A DNA stretch of 64,000 nucleotides from Gammaproteobacteria bacterium (GTDB lineage Bacteria; Pseudomonadota; Gammaproteobacteria; Pseudomonadales; Pseudohongiellaceae), in contig JAHEGE010000001.1 in assembly GCA_024639905.1 (NCBI GenBank), positions 62,001 through 126,000 of the forward strand, read 5' to 3'. Every line of letters begins with the position of its first letter. Position 1 is the first letter of the stretch. The notes beneath the pieces were generated by a model that saw nothing but the letters and a program-made list of their open reading frames with translations, did not search any database and had not been told where the DNA came from. Shown piece after piece: positions 46,431 through 57,269 of the stretch. The position numbers and the translations under genes are program-made.

Positions 46431-46453
46431 GGGTGCGACACGATGTCGCACCC
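46431..46453. promoter_or_regulatory. Perfect palindrome upstream of the copper-type receptor
   Basis: GGGTGCGACA/TGTCGCACCC, ten-nt perfect arms around CGA, about 64 bp before the receptor start. It is the strongest short dyad in the gap and looks like an operator rather than a terminator, having no T-run. A related GTGCGA...TGTCGCAT dyad lies before crtE (14729). Confidence 0.55.
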
Positions 46454-46474
46454 AGCGGCTTACTCCTCGATTGA

Positions 46475-46488
46475 TTGATGTGGATCAA
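46475..46488. promoter_or_regulatory. Perfect FNR/Anr box
   Basis: TTGAT-GTGG-ATCAA matches the FNR consensus at all ten positions. It lies 108 bp before the copper-type receptor (minus strand) and 184 bp before the lipoprotein at 46672 (plus strand). With the boxes at 7714 and 30493 it suggests oxygen-responsive control of copper genes. Confidence 0.7.
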
Positions 46489-46671
46489 GCGGCTCACCTG
46501 CGATCACGTCGATCCTCGCGTCCGGGTGCTCAAAGGCCTGTAGTAGATCAATAGGCGCTTTGCTTAGCGCGTTAAGCTGGCATTGCCAGTGTGATTTAGT
46601 AGTCAGCGGATTCGAAGCTGCTGGTGAACAGTCTTTTTATTGGGAGCAGAATTAACTATGAGGAGTCGAGT

Positions 46672-47193
46672 ATGAGGTTTTGGCAAAGAATTGTAGCGGT
46701 TACAGGGATGGCGGTGCTGCTGAGCAGCTGCACGCAGTCAGCGGGTTCCCAGATTGGAAGTTCACCCCTACTTTGTTGTCCTGGCGACTACGCGAGCTAC
46801 ACCGAGTACAGCCTCAAGACAGAAGGGCTGCCCTTGTTCCTGCGCGACTATGTCGTCGCCGAATTCGAGAGAGCCTTCGATGAAAAAGGCCTGACCCGCA
46901 ACGATCGCTTGCACGACATCGAGGTTGTGCTCGCCTATAACCACATCAATCTGTATCCCGAACAGCAAGACATCGATCCATTCATTCGCATGGAGGCGCT
47001 CAATGTCGAATTGAGTTATGTGGCACAAATCCAGATTGAGATCGTAGAAACTGATACGCGGGACGTCGTATGGGCCGGTGCGATAAGCCGCATCCATCAG
47101 GTTACGCCGGGGGAGTACATGCACGAGGAGCGGGCGGCGCCGGCATTCTACGCAGCCTTCGCGCGGGTGCTCGAGAACTACCCAGCGCGCTAG
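46672..47193 (+). CDS. Lipoprotein of unknown function
   Basis: About 173 residues. The signal ends with the lipobox VLLSSC (Cys20). The mature part has SPLLCCPGDYASYTEYSL near the start, YVVAEFERAFDEKGLTRND and the strand VWAGAISRIHQVTPGEYMHE, similar in layout to DUF4136-like lipoproteins, but I do not recognise it firmly. ATG at 46672 preceded by GAGGAG; a GTG at 46624 is less likely. Divergent from the copper receptor, sharing the FNR box and palindrome. The paired CC in the mature N-terminus is noteworthy. Confidence 0.7.
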   Translation: MRFWQRIVAVTGMAVLLSSCTQSAGSQIGSSPLLCCPGDYASYTEYSLKTEGLPLFLRDYVVAEFERAFDEKGLTRNDRLHDIEVVLAYNHINLYPEQQDIDPFIRMEALNVELSYVAQIQIEIVETDTRDVVWAGAISRIHQVTPGEYMHEERAAPAFYAAFARVLENYPAR

Positions 47194-47296
47194 CGCGAAG
47201 AGTGGAATCGGCCGCGAATCTAGACCGCAAATCACATCCGCGCTATCTTGAGTGACTTTGGCGTGGCGGTTGCCTCGCCTCGCCACTGGATACCCT

Positions 47297-48853
47297 ATGG
47301 ATTCTCTTCTCGCGATCGCGCCGTCGCTTCTCGCCCTCGTCATGGCGTTTACTACGCGGCGCGTTATCCTCTCGCTATTCAGTGCTGTGGCGCTAGGCTT
47401 TTTCATCCTCAATGGCTATCAGCCGCTTGCCACCTCGATAGCGATTTTCGAACAGGGCATTTTTCAGCAGCTCGAGGGCAGCAACGCGCAGATTGTCATC
47501 GTCATTACGGTGATTTCTGGCTTTATCTATCTCCTCGAGGCATCGAGTACGATGCGCGCCTTCTCCACGTTAATGGGAAGCCGCGTGCGCTCTGCGGCGA
47601 AGCTCAAACTCAGCACTCTCGCGTCGGGCATCTTGATCTTCTTCACCGATTCTGGCAACTCGTTGATACTCGGACCGGTGTACAGGCCGGTATACGACAA
47701 GCTCAAGATCTGTCGCGAGAAACTCGCGTACATCATCGACTCCACGTCCTCGCCTGTGTGTGTGCTCATTCCCATTATTAGCTGGGGCGCCTACAGCATG
47801 GGACTTATGGAGCAGGCGTATGCCAACGAAGGCATAGACAAAGACGGCTTCACAGCATTTCGCGAAGTGTGGCTCTATCAACTTTACCCTTTGTTAACAC
47901 TCGGCGGCGTCGCCTTTGTCGCCTGGTTTAATGTGTATCTGGGTAGCATGGCGAAGGCGCAGCGGTCGTTGCTCGCCGGAGAACTTCACTATGACGACAC
48001 GACGACTGCCGACGAGGCGCTGTCGCCTCAGTTGCAGCGTTACGGCGCGCGCATAGTAGTGGCGGCTCTCGGCACGCTGTTCGTGTCGATGCTCATCCTC
48101 TTTACCCTGTTCGTCTCGCAGCAAGGCGGGCTGAGTGGTCCGACCATCCGTGTCACTCTTGCGCTGTCGTATACCATAGCGACGCTAGTCACGATCATGG
48201 CGCTGAGCCGGCTTGGGCTGTTTAGTTTTTCGCAGAGCTCTGCGAGCTTTTTCAGCGGCATGGGTAAGATCATGCCCATCTTGTGCATTCTAGTGCTGGC
48301 GTGGACGCTGAGCGATGTGCTCACCGAGCTGGAAACCGGCGCGGCCATCGCGGCGCTGTTGCAAGCGATTAATTTTCCGACGTGGATGCTTGCCAGTATG
48401 ATCTTCTTGATCGGTGCTGGCTTATCGCTGGCTACAGGCTCGTCGTGGGGCACTTTCGCGTTGGTTATTCCTATCGTCGTGCCCATCGCCGCGGCGCTCG
48501 ATGCCTCGATTCCTATTTGCCTCGGTGCTGCACTCAGCGGTGGGCTCTTTGGCGATCAGACATCACCGATCTCCGACACCACGGTGCTGTCGTCTATGTC
48601 TTCGGGCGTGAATCACATGGCTCACGTCGAAACGCAGTTTCCCTATGCGCTTCTCACTGCTGCCTTTGCCTTTACTGGATTTATCGTGGCCTCGCTAACA
48701 CTCGGTGCAGCGCCTGCGTATTTGCCAGTTGTGTTGATGCTGTTGGGCTTGGGTATGGCGTATTATGCACTATCTAAAACCTCTCTCGGCCGCATCAGTG
48801 AGGATAACTCGGCGCATCCGGCGGCGAGTGAAATAAGCGGGAGGCCGGTGTAA
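47297..48853 (+). CDS. NhaC-family Na+/H+ antiporter-like carrier
   Basis: Inner-membrane carrier of about 518 residues and eleven to twelve helices. The NhaC signatures appear: FTDSGNSLILGPVYRPVYDK, IPIISWGAYSMGL, LATGSSWGTFALVIPIVVP and SGGLFGDQTSPISDTTVLSS. Members exchange sodium or amines/amino acids for protons. Its stop overlaps by one base the start of a saccharopine dehydrogenase-type gene, so a lysine-related substrate is possible; inferred. ATG at 47297 gives the normal N-terminus. Confidence 0.9.
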   Translation: MDSLLAIAPSLLALVMAFTTRRVILSLFSAVALGFFILNGYQPLATSIAIFEQGIFQQLEGSNAQIVIVITVISGFIYLLEASSTMRAFSTLMGSRVRSAAKLKLSTLASGILIFFTDSGNSLILGPVYRPVYDKLKICREKLAYIIDSTSSPVCVLIPIISWGAYSMGLMEQAYANEGIDKDGFTAFREVWLYQLYPLLTLGGVAFVAWFNVYLGSMAKAQRSLLAGELHYDDTTTADEALSPQLQRYGARIVVAALGTLFVSMLILFTLFVSQQGGLSGPTIRVTLALSYTIATLVTIMALSRLGLFSFSQSSASFFSGMGKIMPILCILVLAWTLSDVLTELETGAAIAALLQAINFPTWMLASMIFLIGAGLSLATGSSWGTFALVIPIVVPIAAALDASIPICLGAALSGGLFGDQTSPISDTTVLSSMSSGVNHMAHVETQFPYALLTAAFAFTGFIVASLTLGAAPAYLPVVLMLLGLGMAYYALSKTSLGRISEDNSAHPAASEISGRPV

Positions 48854-49986
48854 TGAAAGACCTCTGGCTTCGCAGGGAAGACAAGGCCGGCGAGCGACGC
48901 GTGCCTATTACGCCGGTCGAGGTTGCCGCCCTGGTTAAAAGCGGCGTTCAGGTGACGATCGAGCGCTCAACCGAGCGCTGTTTTTCCGATGCCGATTATG
49001 CCGCAGCCGGTGCGACGCTAACTGCCGCGTCATGGAAAGACGCACCGCTCGATACGGTGATTATCGCGCTTAAGGAGTTGGAAGAATCTGCCGCGCCGAT
49101 TGCCCATACCCAAATCCATTTTTCGCACACCTTCAAGGGTCAAGACGGTGCGCAGGAGGTGCTCGCGAGATATTCGCGCGGCGGTGGCACGCTCTACGAT
49201 CTCGAATTTTTGTTTGATACACAAGGTCGCCGTGTGGCTGCTTTTGGCTACTGGGCGGGATTCGTCGGCGCAGCCCTCGGCCTGCTCGGCGTCGCCCACT
49301 TCAGTCAAGAAGTCGCAGGATCGGGTGTGCTCGCGGGAAGCTCTACACCTTTTCCGAAGCTGAGCCCCTTCGCCGACCGCGTGGCGCTGGTTACCGCTGT
49401 CAACGCGGCGCTATCGGGCTGTGCGACGGAAACGCCGCTGCGTGCACTCATCATGGGTGCTTTAGGCCGATGCGGCAGCGGCGCCCGTGATCTTATCGAG
49501 AGTCTCGCCACGCCGATAGAAGTCAGTGCGTGGGATCTTGCAGAATTCTCAGCGGTGCAGAAACCCTTAGCCGCGGCCTTGGCGCACGACCTGTTCGTTA
49601 ACTGTGTGTATTTGCGCGAGGCTATTGATCCTATGATCGACGAGGCGCTGCTCGCAGGCAATGGCCGCTTGAAAGTGATTAGCGATATTAGCTGCGACCC
49701 CACCAGCCCCGATAACCCGATTCGCGTCTATGATGCCATCACCAGCCTTGAGCAGCCTTTCGTGCGCGCTCGCGGCACGGGCGCGCCGGTGTACGTGCAG
49801 GCTATCGATCATCTGCCCACACTGTTACCACGCGAATCGTCGCAGGAATACGCAGTTGCGCTGTTTCCCTATCTGCACGATTTCCTCACGAGCCCAAACC
49901 CAAGCGCCACCTGGCAAAACGCTAAAACCCTCTTCACCCAAACCGTAAACCCGGGGTCAGGTCTTTCATCGATGCATTTTTCCTAG
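48853..49986 (+). CDS. Saccharopine dehydrogenase (NAD+, L-lysine-forming type)
   Basis: 377 residues in the alanine dehydrogenase/PNT superfamily, related to yeast Lys1. Visible: LRREDKAGERRVPITP at the N-terminus, HFSHTFKGQDGAQEVL, LYDLEFLFD, FGYWAGFVGAALGL, IMGALGRCGSGA and VISDISCDPTSPDNPIRVYD near 290. In the family these enzymes act on lysine/saccharopine; the direction is unknown here. Translation starts at the stop of the NhaC gene. The last 11 residues (PGSGLSSMHFS) are read from the inverted-repeat arm at 49950, which seems to have inserted into the end of the gene. Confidence 0.87.
   Translation: MKDLWLRREDKAGERRVPITPVEVAALVKSGVQVTIERSTERCFSDADYAAAGATLTAASWKDAPLDTVIIALKELEESAAPIAHTQIHFSHTFKGQDGAQEVLARYSRGGGTLYDLEFLFDTQGRRVAAFGYWAGFVGAALGLLGVAHFSQEVAGSGVLAGSSTPFPKLSPFADRVALVTAVNAALSGCATETPLRALIMGALGRCGSGARDLIESLATPIEVSAWDLAEFSAVQKPLAAALAHDLFVNCVYLREAIDPMIDEALLAGNGRLKVISDISCDPTSPDNPIRVYDAITSLEQPFVRARGTGAPVYVQAIDHLPTLLPRESSQEYAVALFPYLHDFLTSPNPSATWQNAKTLFTQTVNPGSGLSSMHFS
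49950..49977. repeat. REP-like repeat, solo arm (copy D)
   Basis: One 28-nt arm identical to the left arm of copies A and C, with no matching right arm nearby. It lies inside the reading frame of the saccharopine dehydrogenase, supplying its C-terminal residues and, with TTTTTCCTAG after it, the stop codon. It shows that the repeat can land within coding sequence. Confidence 0.9.
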
Positions 49987-50083
49987 GTTTTTCGGGGGCC
50001 TCGCGTCGCAGCGCAGGCGGTCAATGAATTTTATAAGGGTCAAAGAATTTTATAAGAGAGACGAGCTGGAGAACTTGGAGAAC

Positions 50084-51193
50084 ATGGCGAGCATAACGAG
50101 TGTAAAGAGCCCAATGAATCAGCCCCCTATGAGTTCAAACCGGGCGCGGCGCTTTGCAGCGCTTTTTTGTCTGATTTCTCTGCTGCTGCCCTGCGCAGCC
50201 TATCCACAGTCCGAGGCCCGTCACGGCGTGACAGTCACACGCCTGCTCGACCATCCCATTATCGCGCCCGGAATCGATCCGAGCATCGGCGAGAACATTC
50301 AGGGGCCTTCGCTGATTCGAGTGCCGGCTTGGGTAGAAAACCCACTCGGGAAATACTATCTCTATTTCGCCGATCACAAAGGGCTTTATATTCGCCTCGC
50401 CTACGCAGATGAGATTACCGGACCGTGGAAGATTTATGTGCCTGGCAGCCTGCGTATCGAGGACTCCTTCTTTGCGCCGACACGCCCCGAGATCGAACCC
50501 GAGCGTCTCGCCGAGTTAGTCGCGCAGCGAGAGGCGAGTGGCGTCAAAATCATGCATGATTTTGCCAAGGAGCTGACCGAACCTCATATTGCCTCACCCG
50601 ATGTGCATGTCGACAACGAGAACCAGCGCATTGTGATGTATTTTCATGGCTTGGAGGCGGCGGCACAGCAACATTCACGAGTGGCGACATCAACCAACGG
50701 CATCGATTTTGTGACGTTGCCGGGCGACATTGGCCGCACGTATTACCGCGCCTTCGCCTGGGAGGGTTTAACTTATGCGATCGCCATGCCTGGTCAGTTT
50801 TACCGCTCGGTGGATGGGCTGACGAATTTCGAGGAAGGTCCACGATTGTTCGAAGGCACCATGCGCCATTCTGCGGTGATGGTGCGAGGCAACACATTGT
50901 TTGTCTTTTGGACGCGCGTTGGCGATGCGCCCGAAACCATCATGTTAAGTACGATCGAGCTGACGGAAAATTGGAACGATTGGGTAGAATCACCGGAGGT
51001 GGAGCTACTGAGGCCAGAGTTTAGTTGGGAAGGGGCTGATGCGCCGATCGAGCCGTCTGTGCGTTCGACCGCGTACGGCCGCGTCAATCAATTGCGCGAT
51101 CCTGCGTTGTTCGAAGAGGACGGCTTGGTCTATTTGCTCTATGCCGTTGCCGGCGAAAGCGGTATTGCACTGGCGCGGGTCGATTTCTACTGA
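50084..51193 (+). CDS. Exported GH43-like five-bladed beta-propeller protein
   Basis: About 369 residues. The N-terminus is hydrophobic (LFCLISLLLPCAAYPQ, signal peptide). Blade-like motifs include NIQGPSLIRVPAWVENP, GKYYLYFADHKG, GPWKIYVPG, ASPDVHVDNENQRIVMYFHG and QLRDPALFEEDGLVYLLYAV. Such propellers include arabinanases and glycoside hydrolase-like proteins; catalytic residues are not assigned. I start at the ATG at 50084 (GGAG just upstream); an ATG at 50024 precedes it. The leader holds two near-identical AATTTTATAAG(G/A)G segments at 50028 and 50047. Confidence 0.72.
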   Translation: MASITSVKSPMNQPPMSSNRARRFAALFCLISLLLPCAAYPQSEARHGVTVTRLLDHPIIAPGIDPSIGENIQGPSLIRVPAWVENPLGKYYLYFADHKGLYIRLAYADEITGPWKIYVPGSLRIEDSFFAPTRPEIEPERLAELVAQREASGVKIMHDFAKELTEPHIASPDVHVDNENQRIVMYFHGLEAAAQQHSRVATSTNGIDFVTLPGDIGRTYYRAFAWEGLTYAIAMPGQFYRSVDGLTNFEEGPRLFEGTMRHSAVMVRGNTLFVFWTRVGDAPETIMLSTIELTENWNDWVESPEVELLRPEFSWEGADAPIEPSVRSTAYGRVNQLRDPALFEEDGLVYLLYAVAGESGIALARVDFY

Positions 51194-51285
51194 GCGCCTT
51201 GTGATAAGAAACCTATAAGCTAGTGAAAATATAGCTAGTTGCTCATCTTCGGCTCTGAGAAAAGAGCTAACCTCGGGGATACTTC

Positions 51286-51954
51286 TTGTTCTCCGAGTCC
51301 ACAGTGCCCTCGTACTCTCTTTTAGCCACGACACTACTGATAAGCGGCTGCGTGGGACTCGCACTCTCTCATTCGATTACCGATCTTGAGTTTATTCATG
51401 CCGAGGATGGCATCCTTGAAAGCCTGCAAGCGATCCTGCTTGGCTGTGCCGCCTTTTGCTTCTTGCTCGTAAGTTCCGTTGCCAGTCGCGGCATCCAGCG
51501 GCTTGAGTATTTGGGTTTAACCCTCCTATGCTTCAGCTTTGTTTTACGCGAAGTGGATTTTGAAACCTGGGACCTACCGAGTTTGCTGTCGCATTTAGTC
51601 GTAGGTAATGGCCGTACCGTGACGCTGCTTATACTGTGGTTTGGATTATTTGCCTTCGTTGCGCGCGCGATCGACCTGACGCGGCTATCGTCGATTCGAC
51701 ACCTCGTCAGACGCCAAGTTTCTAACGGCTTCGTCGTCTACCTTTCTGTTGCAGCGTTACTGCTCGTCGCAGGAGGAGTATTGGATAGGGAGCTGTTTGA
51801 GGTGCGCCACTTCCAATTCTGGGAAGAGTTTTTAGAAACCCACGCTTATTTACTCCTGCTCCTTTTGTCCTTGAGGCAGGCGAGACTCCATCGGCGGGGC
51901 GCGGCGCTCCGTCCTGCGCAAAACCCTGTAGCTGTTGAAGTCGCGTCAGACTAG
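51286..51954 (+). CDS. Membrane protein of unknown function
   Basis: 222 residues with about six transmembrane helices. Charged pieces between or within helices stand out: FIHAEDGILESLQAILLG, VLREVDFETWDLPS and FWEEFLETHAYLLLLLL, each with paired acidic residues that might bind metal. No family recognised. Possible start is TTG at 51286 or GTG at 51304 (GTG CCC TCG). It ends 22 bp from the convergent MFS gene. Confidence 0.6.
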   Translation: MFSESTVPSYSLLATTLLISGCVGLALSHSITDLEFIHAEDGILESLQAILLGCAAFCFLLVSSVASRGIQRLEYLGLTLLCFSFVLREVDFETWDLPSLLSHLVVGNGRTVTLLILWFGLFAFVARAIDLTRLSSIRHLVRRQVSNGFVVYLSVAALLLVAGGVLDRELFEVRHFQFWEEFLETHAYLLLLLLSLRQARLHRRGAALRPAQNPVAVEVASD

Positions 51955-51975
51955 GCGAGCAGGCCAGCGCCGCAA

Positions 51976-53379
51976 TTACTCGTCGTCTTCTGCTCTGCGC
52001 GTCGGTTTTTTGTCCACGCTTGTCCAATCAAGCGACACTCCAGAGACGGCGTTGACGCGTGAGATGCGGAAGATGATCTGCAGGAGTTTAGGTCGCTTAC
52101 GCAGTGTGGGCTCCTCGAGCTTAGGCAGAAAATAAGCAACGATGGCGAGTCGCAGTAGAGTGGTTGCCACGAACACCACGAAGAGTTCGCTGGGCAAATC
52201 AAAGTCGGGTAATAGCCACTGCACAAGCGCGCTAGAGCGGCTCGCGAGTAGACCTCCGAGAATCCCCCCAGTGCAGACCGCTAATGCGCTTGTGCCAGAT
52301 TGAATTGCGGCATAGAGCGCGAAATTGGTCTGATGCGGGCGGATGTCGTAAAGATAGTTAGCCGTGCTGAGTGTAAATCCGCTCCAAAAAACTCCCGAGA
52401 TAATTTGCACCACAATTAAATAATACGGGTGCTCAGAGAGCATCCACAGTATCGGAATGAGCGGAATGCTTGCTGCACAAATCACCATTACGAGGTGGTT
52501 GCCAAAGCGATCGCTAAAACGCCCCCAGAAGCGCAGCAGCAAGAACTGCGTTGCTATGGAGGCGACGCTATTGATACTGAACTGCAGATAGGTGAACTGG
52601 AGGTCGCGCAGCATATAGACGGCGAAGAAGGGCGCGGATACGGCGACAGCACCCTGTAGGCTCGCCACGAACAGACTGTAACGCCTAAACGCAGGGTCGC
52701 GCAGTGATTCCTTTATATGCAGCCAGCTATCGCGAAGTCGCATCGCGTTAGCGCCCGCATCGGGCTCGGGGTCATGCATACGCCACAGCAGCAGGGCAGA
52801 GATGAAACGCCCGAGCGCAGCGCAGCCGAAAAGCACAGCGAAACCCAGCCACGCGTTGCCGATTTCGGCGCTCGCGTTGAGCAGCAAGCCGCCTGCGACG
52901 AAGATGATAAGGGTCGTGAGCATCGTTAGCCGTGAGCGGGCAGCGAAGAAGACGCCGCGGCGTTGCCTTGGCACGATTCCTCCCATCCACGCGCGCCAGT
53001 GGGGCTGCACGACGTTGATGCAGATGTAATAGCCCACTGCCAGAGCGATGAGCAATTGCACGGGGCCTGCGGGCAGGATTTCGGCGACTGGCAAGGCTAC
53101 AAAAGCCATGCCTGCAACCACGAAGCTCTGCGACAGTGCGGTGAGCACAACCAGGGGTTTGCGCGGGACATGATTGCCTAGCCACACCGAAACGATTTGC
53201 ATGATGGCCCCGGCGAGCTGGGGCAGGGCAGTCAGCCAGCCTAGCTGCAATGCGCTGGCTTGCAGAGAGATGGCGAAAGCATTGAGGAAATTGTCGCTTG
53301 TGCCCGTCATGGTTGCCGACGCCACCGCTTCTTGCTGCGAATAGCGAAGGGTATTGCGAAGGCGGCTGCGTGTTTGCAT
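51976..53379 (-). CDS. MFS transporter
   Basis: 467 residues, twelve predicted helices. The first part reads SATMTGTSDNFLNAFAISLQ and GNHVPRKPLVVLTALSQS (MFS loop 2-3), with a cytoplasmic middle (MHDPEPDAGANAM) and a second half containing FWGRFSDRFGNHLVM (loop 8-9). The substrate cannot be told. It is followed by convergent membrane-protein gene 51286 and lies about 40 bp downstream of the flavin reductase gene on the same strand. Confidence 0.82.
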   Translation of the reverse strand: MQTRSRLRNTLRYSQQEAVASATMTGTSDNFLNAFAISLQASALQLGWLTALPQLAGAIMQIVSVWLGNHVPRKPLVVLTALSQSFVVAGMAFVALPVAEILPAGPVQLLIALAVGYYICINVVQPHWRAWMGGIVPRQRRGVFFAARSRLTMLTTLIIFVAGGLLLNASAEIGNAWLGFAVLFGCAALGRFISALLLWRMHDPEPDAGANAMRLRDSWLHIKESLRDPAFRRYSLFVASLQGAVAVSAPFFAVYMLRDLQFTYLQFSINSVASIATQFLLLRFWGRFSDRFGNHLVMVICAASIPLIPILWMLSEHPYYLIVVQIISGVFWSGFTLSTANYLYDIRPHQTNFALYAAIQSGTSALAVCTGGILGGLLASRSSALVQWLLPDFDLPSELFVVFVATTLLRLAIVAYFLPKLEEPTLRKRPKLLQIIFRISRVNAVSGVSLDWTSVDKKPTRRAEDDE

Positions 53380-53420
53380 GGGTGAGGCTGCTGGGTTGAG
53401 GCGCAGTATTTTATCCCTTT

Positions 53421-54044
53421 CTAGCCCGGCCGCTCCATGCTAAATACGCTTTCGCCATCGACACGCGCGTAGTCGTTATAGCCGAGTCGACTAATAATAC
53501 CCATCTTGCGAATGTCGACGAGCCCCTCATCGGTAAGCACCGCATCGTCGATATGAATGCCGATGACCTCGCCGAATATCACTTTGTAGTTGTCGGCCTC
53601 GGTCCATCCTGGGATGTCTACGGTTTTGATATAGCGGCACTCTAAATGCACCGGCGCTTGTTGAATGCGCGGCGCCTTGACCAGCTGCGAAGGCAGTGGG
53701 GTGAGGCCTGCCAGGGCGATTTCATCGACCTCGGGGCCGGCGCTGATCGAACTCAAATTCATCGCGTCCCGCGTGTCCCATGTGGCGAGGTTGCACACGA
53801 ACTCTCCGGTCGCCTCGATATTTCGTGCAGAGTCTTTGAGCCGGTCGTCGCCCGCGCCTGCGCCGGCGGAGAACATCACTGTGGGCGGCTGATAGCTCAC
53901 CGCATTGAAAAAGCTGTAAGGCGCGAGGTTGCAGACGCCCGCGGTGTCTACTGAGCTAATCCAGCCGATCGGACGTGGCACTATGAGGCTGTTGAATGGG
54001 TTCTTCGGCAGGCCGTGATTCTTCTTCTTGGGTTCATAAAACAT
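53421..54044 (-). CDS. Flavin reductase-like FMN-binding split-barrel protein
   Basis: About 207 residues from MFYEPKKKNHG at 54044. Family features: NSLIVPRPIGWISSVDTAGV, NLAPYSFFNAVSYQPPTVMF, KDSARNIEATGEFVCNLAT and HLECRYIKTVDI, typical of the ferric/flavin reductase split-barrel family. The reductase or oxidase partner is unknown. The in-frame GTG at 54116 adds 24 residues with no ribosome site; the shorter start fits family lengths. Divergent from katG. Confidence 0.85.
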   Translation of the reverse strand: MFYEPKKKNHGLPKNPFNSLIVPRPIGWISSVDTAGVCNLAPYSFFNAVSYQPPTVMFSAGAGAGDDRLKDSARNIEATGEFVCNLATWDTRDAMNLSSISAGPEVDEIALAGLTPLPSQLVKAPRIQQAPVHLECRYIKTVDIPGWTEADNYKVIFGEVIGIHIDDAVLTDEGLVDIRKMGIISRLGYNDYARVDGESVFSMERPG

Positions 54045-54204
54045 GAGCGTGGATCCGACGAGTGGGGATTGGAAGACGATAGCGCGGATCTCGAGCCTGC
54101 GGAAGAGGGGAGCCACTGTTCGTAAAAAACGATCACCTTGATCGAAACAAAGCGTTGTCTCGATTTTTAATAAGTCGCTATCTTGCTATCTGTTAAACAC
54201 ATCC

Positions 54205-54260
54205 GAGCGCGAACTGCGCTCGTTTAGTACTTATGTCCGGTATGAAGCCGGTCTTTTTTC
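54205..54260 (+). promoter_or_regulatory. Two leader hairpins upstream of katG
   Basis: A stable hairpin GAGCGC/GCGCTC (54205-54221, loop GAACT) is followed by a short CCGG/CCGG dyad (54237-54251) and TCTTTTTT, ending 22 bp before the katG start codon. The second resembles a small intrinsic terminator within a 5' leader and could attenuate expression. The stem is only about four bp, so it may be incidental. I do not find a clear OxyR site in the 54117-54281 gap. Confidence 0.35.
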
Positions 54261-54266
54261 ATTTGA

Positions 54267-56489
<2,223 letters not shown>

Positions 56490-56528
56490 GCCTAGATAGG
56501 CGGCGCCGAGCCGGCGCCGCCAAACAAA

Positions 56529-56564
56529 AATGGCGATGTCCTTGCGGGCATCGCCATTTTTTTT
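56529..56564 (+). terminator. Rho-independent terminator after katG
   Basis: Ten-bp stem AATGGCGATG/CATCGCCATT and a run of eight Ts; also works on the opposite strand for the convergent nitroreductase because of the A-rich left side. Confidence 0.92.
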
Positions 56565-56585
56565 GCCGAAAACTTTGGCTGTGTA

Positions 56586-57263
56586 CTAGTCGTCGAAGCC
56601 GACGAAATTCACAAAAGAAGCTTCGTCTGCGCGCGTAGACTTCACCTGATTTGCCGAGAAGTCATCGTTGGGATAGCCCATCGCGATGCAGGTGAGGATA
56701 GCCTGAGTATCAGGAATGCCTGCGTGCTCGCGCACCACCGGCGTCTGCATGACGCCCTGACCATTGATCACTGTGCCGAGGCCGCGTTCCCATGCAGCAA
56801 GGCAGATCGCATAGGAAATCGCGCCTAGATCGAATTGGCCGATCGCGGCGGGCTCCAAAATCTTGTCGTAGGTTAGAACGATAGAAACCGGCGCATCGAA
56901 CTGTCTGAAGCCACGCATCACCCAGTCCTGGCGCATCTCTTTGTCGTCGCGGGCAATGCCCATAGCGGCGAAAAGCTGTTTCGCGATCTCCACCTGACGT
57001 TCGCGGTGGATGCCCTCATAGGCCTCTTTGGTCGGGAAATCGCGCTGCGGCTTTACGCCGGCTAGCATGCGCTCGGTGTTGCCCGCGCGGATCTTGTCCA
57101 GCGGCTCGCCGGTAACGACGTAGAGGTTCCACGGCTGGGTATTCATCGAAGACGGCGCGCCCTTGGCGACGTCGATAATCTCTTGAATCACCTGCTTGGG
57201 AACGGGGTCAGGCTTGTACCCGCGAACGCTACGGCGGGTACGAACTAGCGTTTCGAAATCCAT
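56586..57263 (-). CDS. Nitroreductase family protein
   Basis: 225 residues, FMN-dependent NAD(P)H oxidoreductase fold. Motifs: TRRSVRGYKPDPVPKQVIQ at the N-terminus, AKGAPSSMNTQPWNLYVV (FMN site), FDLGAISYAICLAAWERGLG and AILTCIAMGYPNDDFSANQVK. The usual substrate is a quinone or nitroaromatic; unknown here. It starts seven bases after a 35-residue membrane peptide on the same strand, so the two form an operon. Confidence 0.93.
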   Translation of the reverse strand: MDFETLVRTRRSVRGYKPDPVPKQVIQEIIDVAKGAPSSMNTQPWNLYVVTGEPLDKIRAGNTERMLAGVKPQRDFPTKEAYEGIHRERQVEIAKQLFAAMGIARDDKEMRQDWVMRGFRQFDAPVSIVLTYDKILEPAAIGQFDLGAISYAICLAAWERGLGTVINGQGVMQTPVVREHAGIPDTQAILTCIAMGYPNDDFSANQVKSTRADEASFVNFVGFDD

Positions 57264-57269
57264 GGGGAT

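Noticed and set aside
49987-50083. Tandem AATTTTATAAG segments as a possible repeat array or CRISPR
   Set aside because: Only two short near-copies, without spacer regularity; they look like local duplication in a gene leader.
54117-54204. OxyR site upstream of katG
   Set aside because: Only scattered CTAT/ATAA tetramers are found, without the four-part spacing of an OxyR operator.
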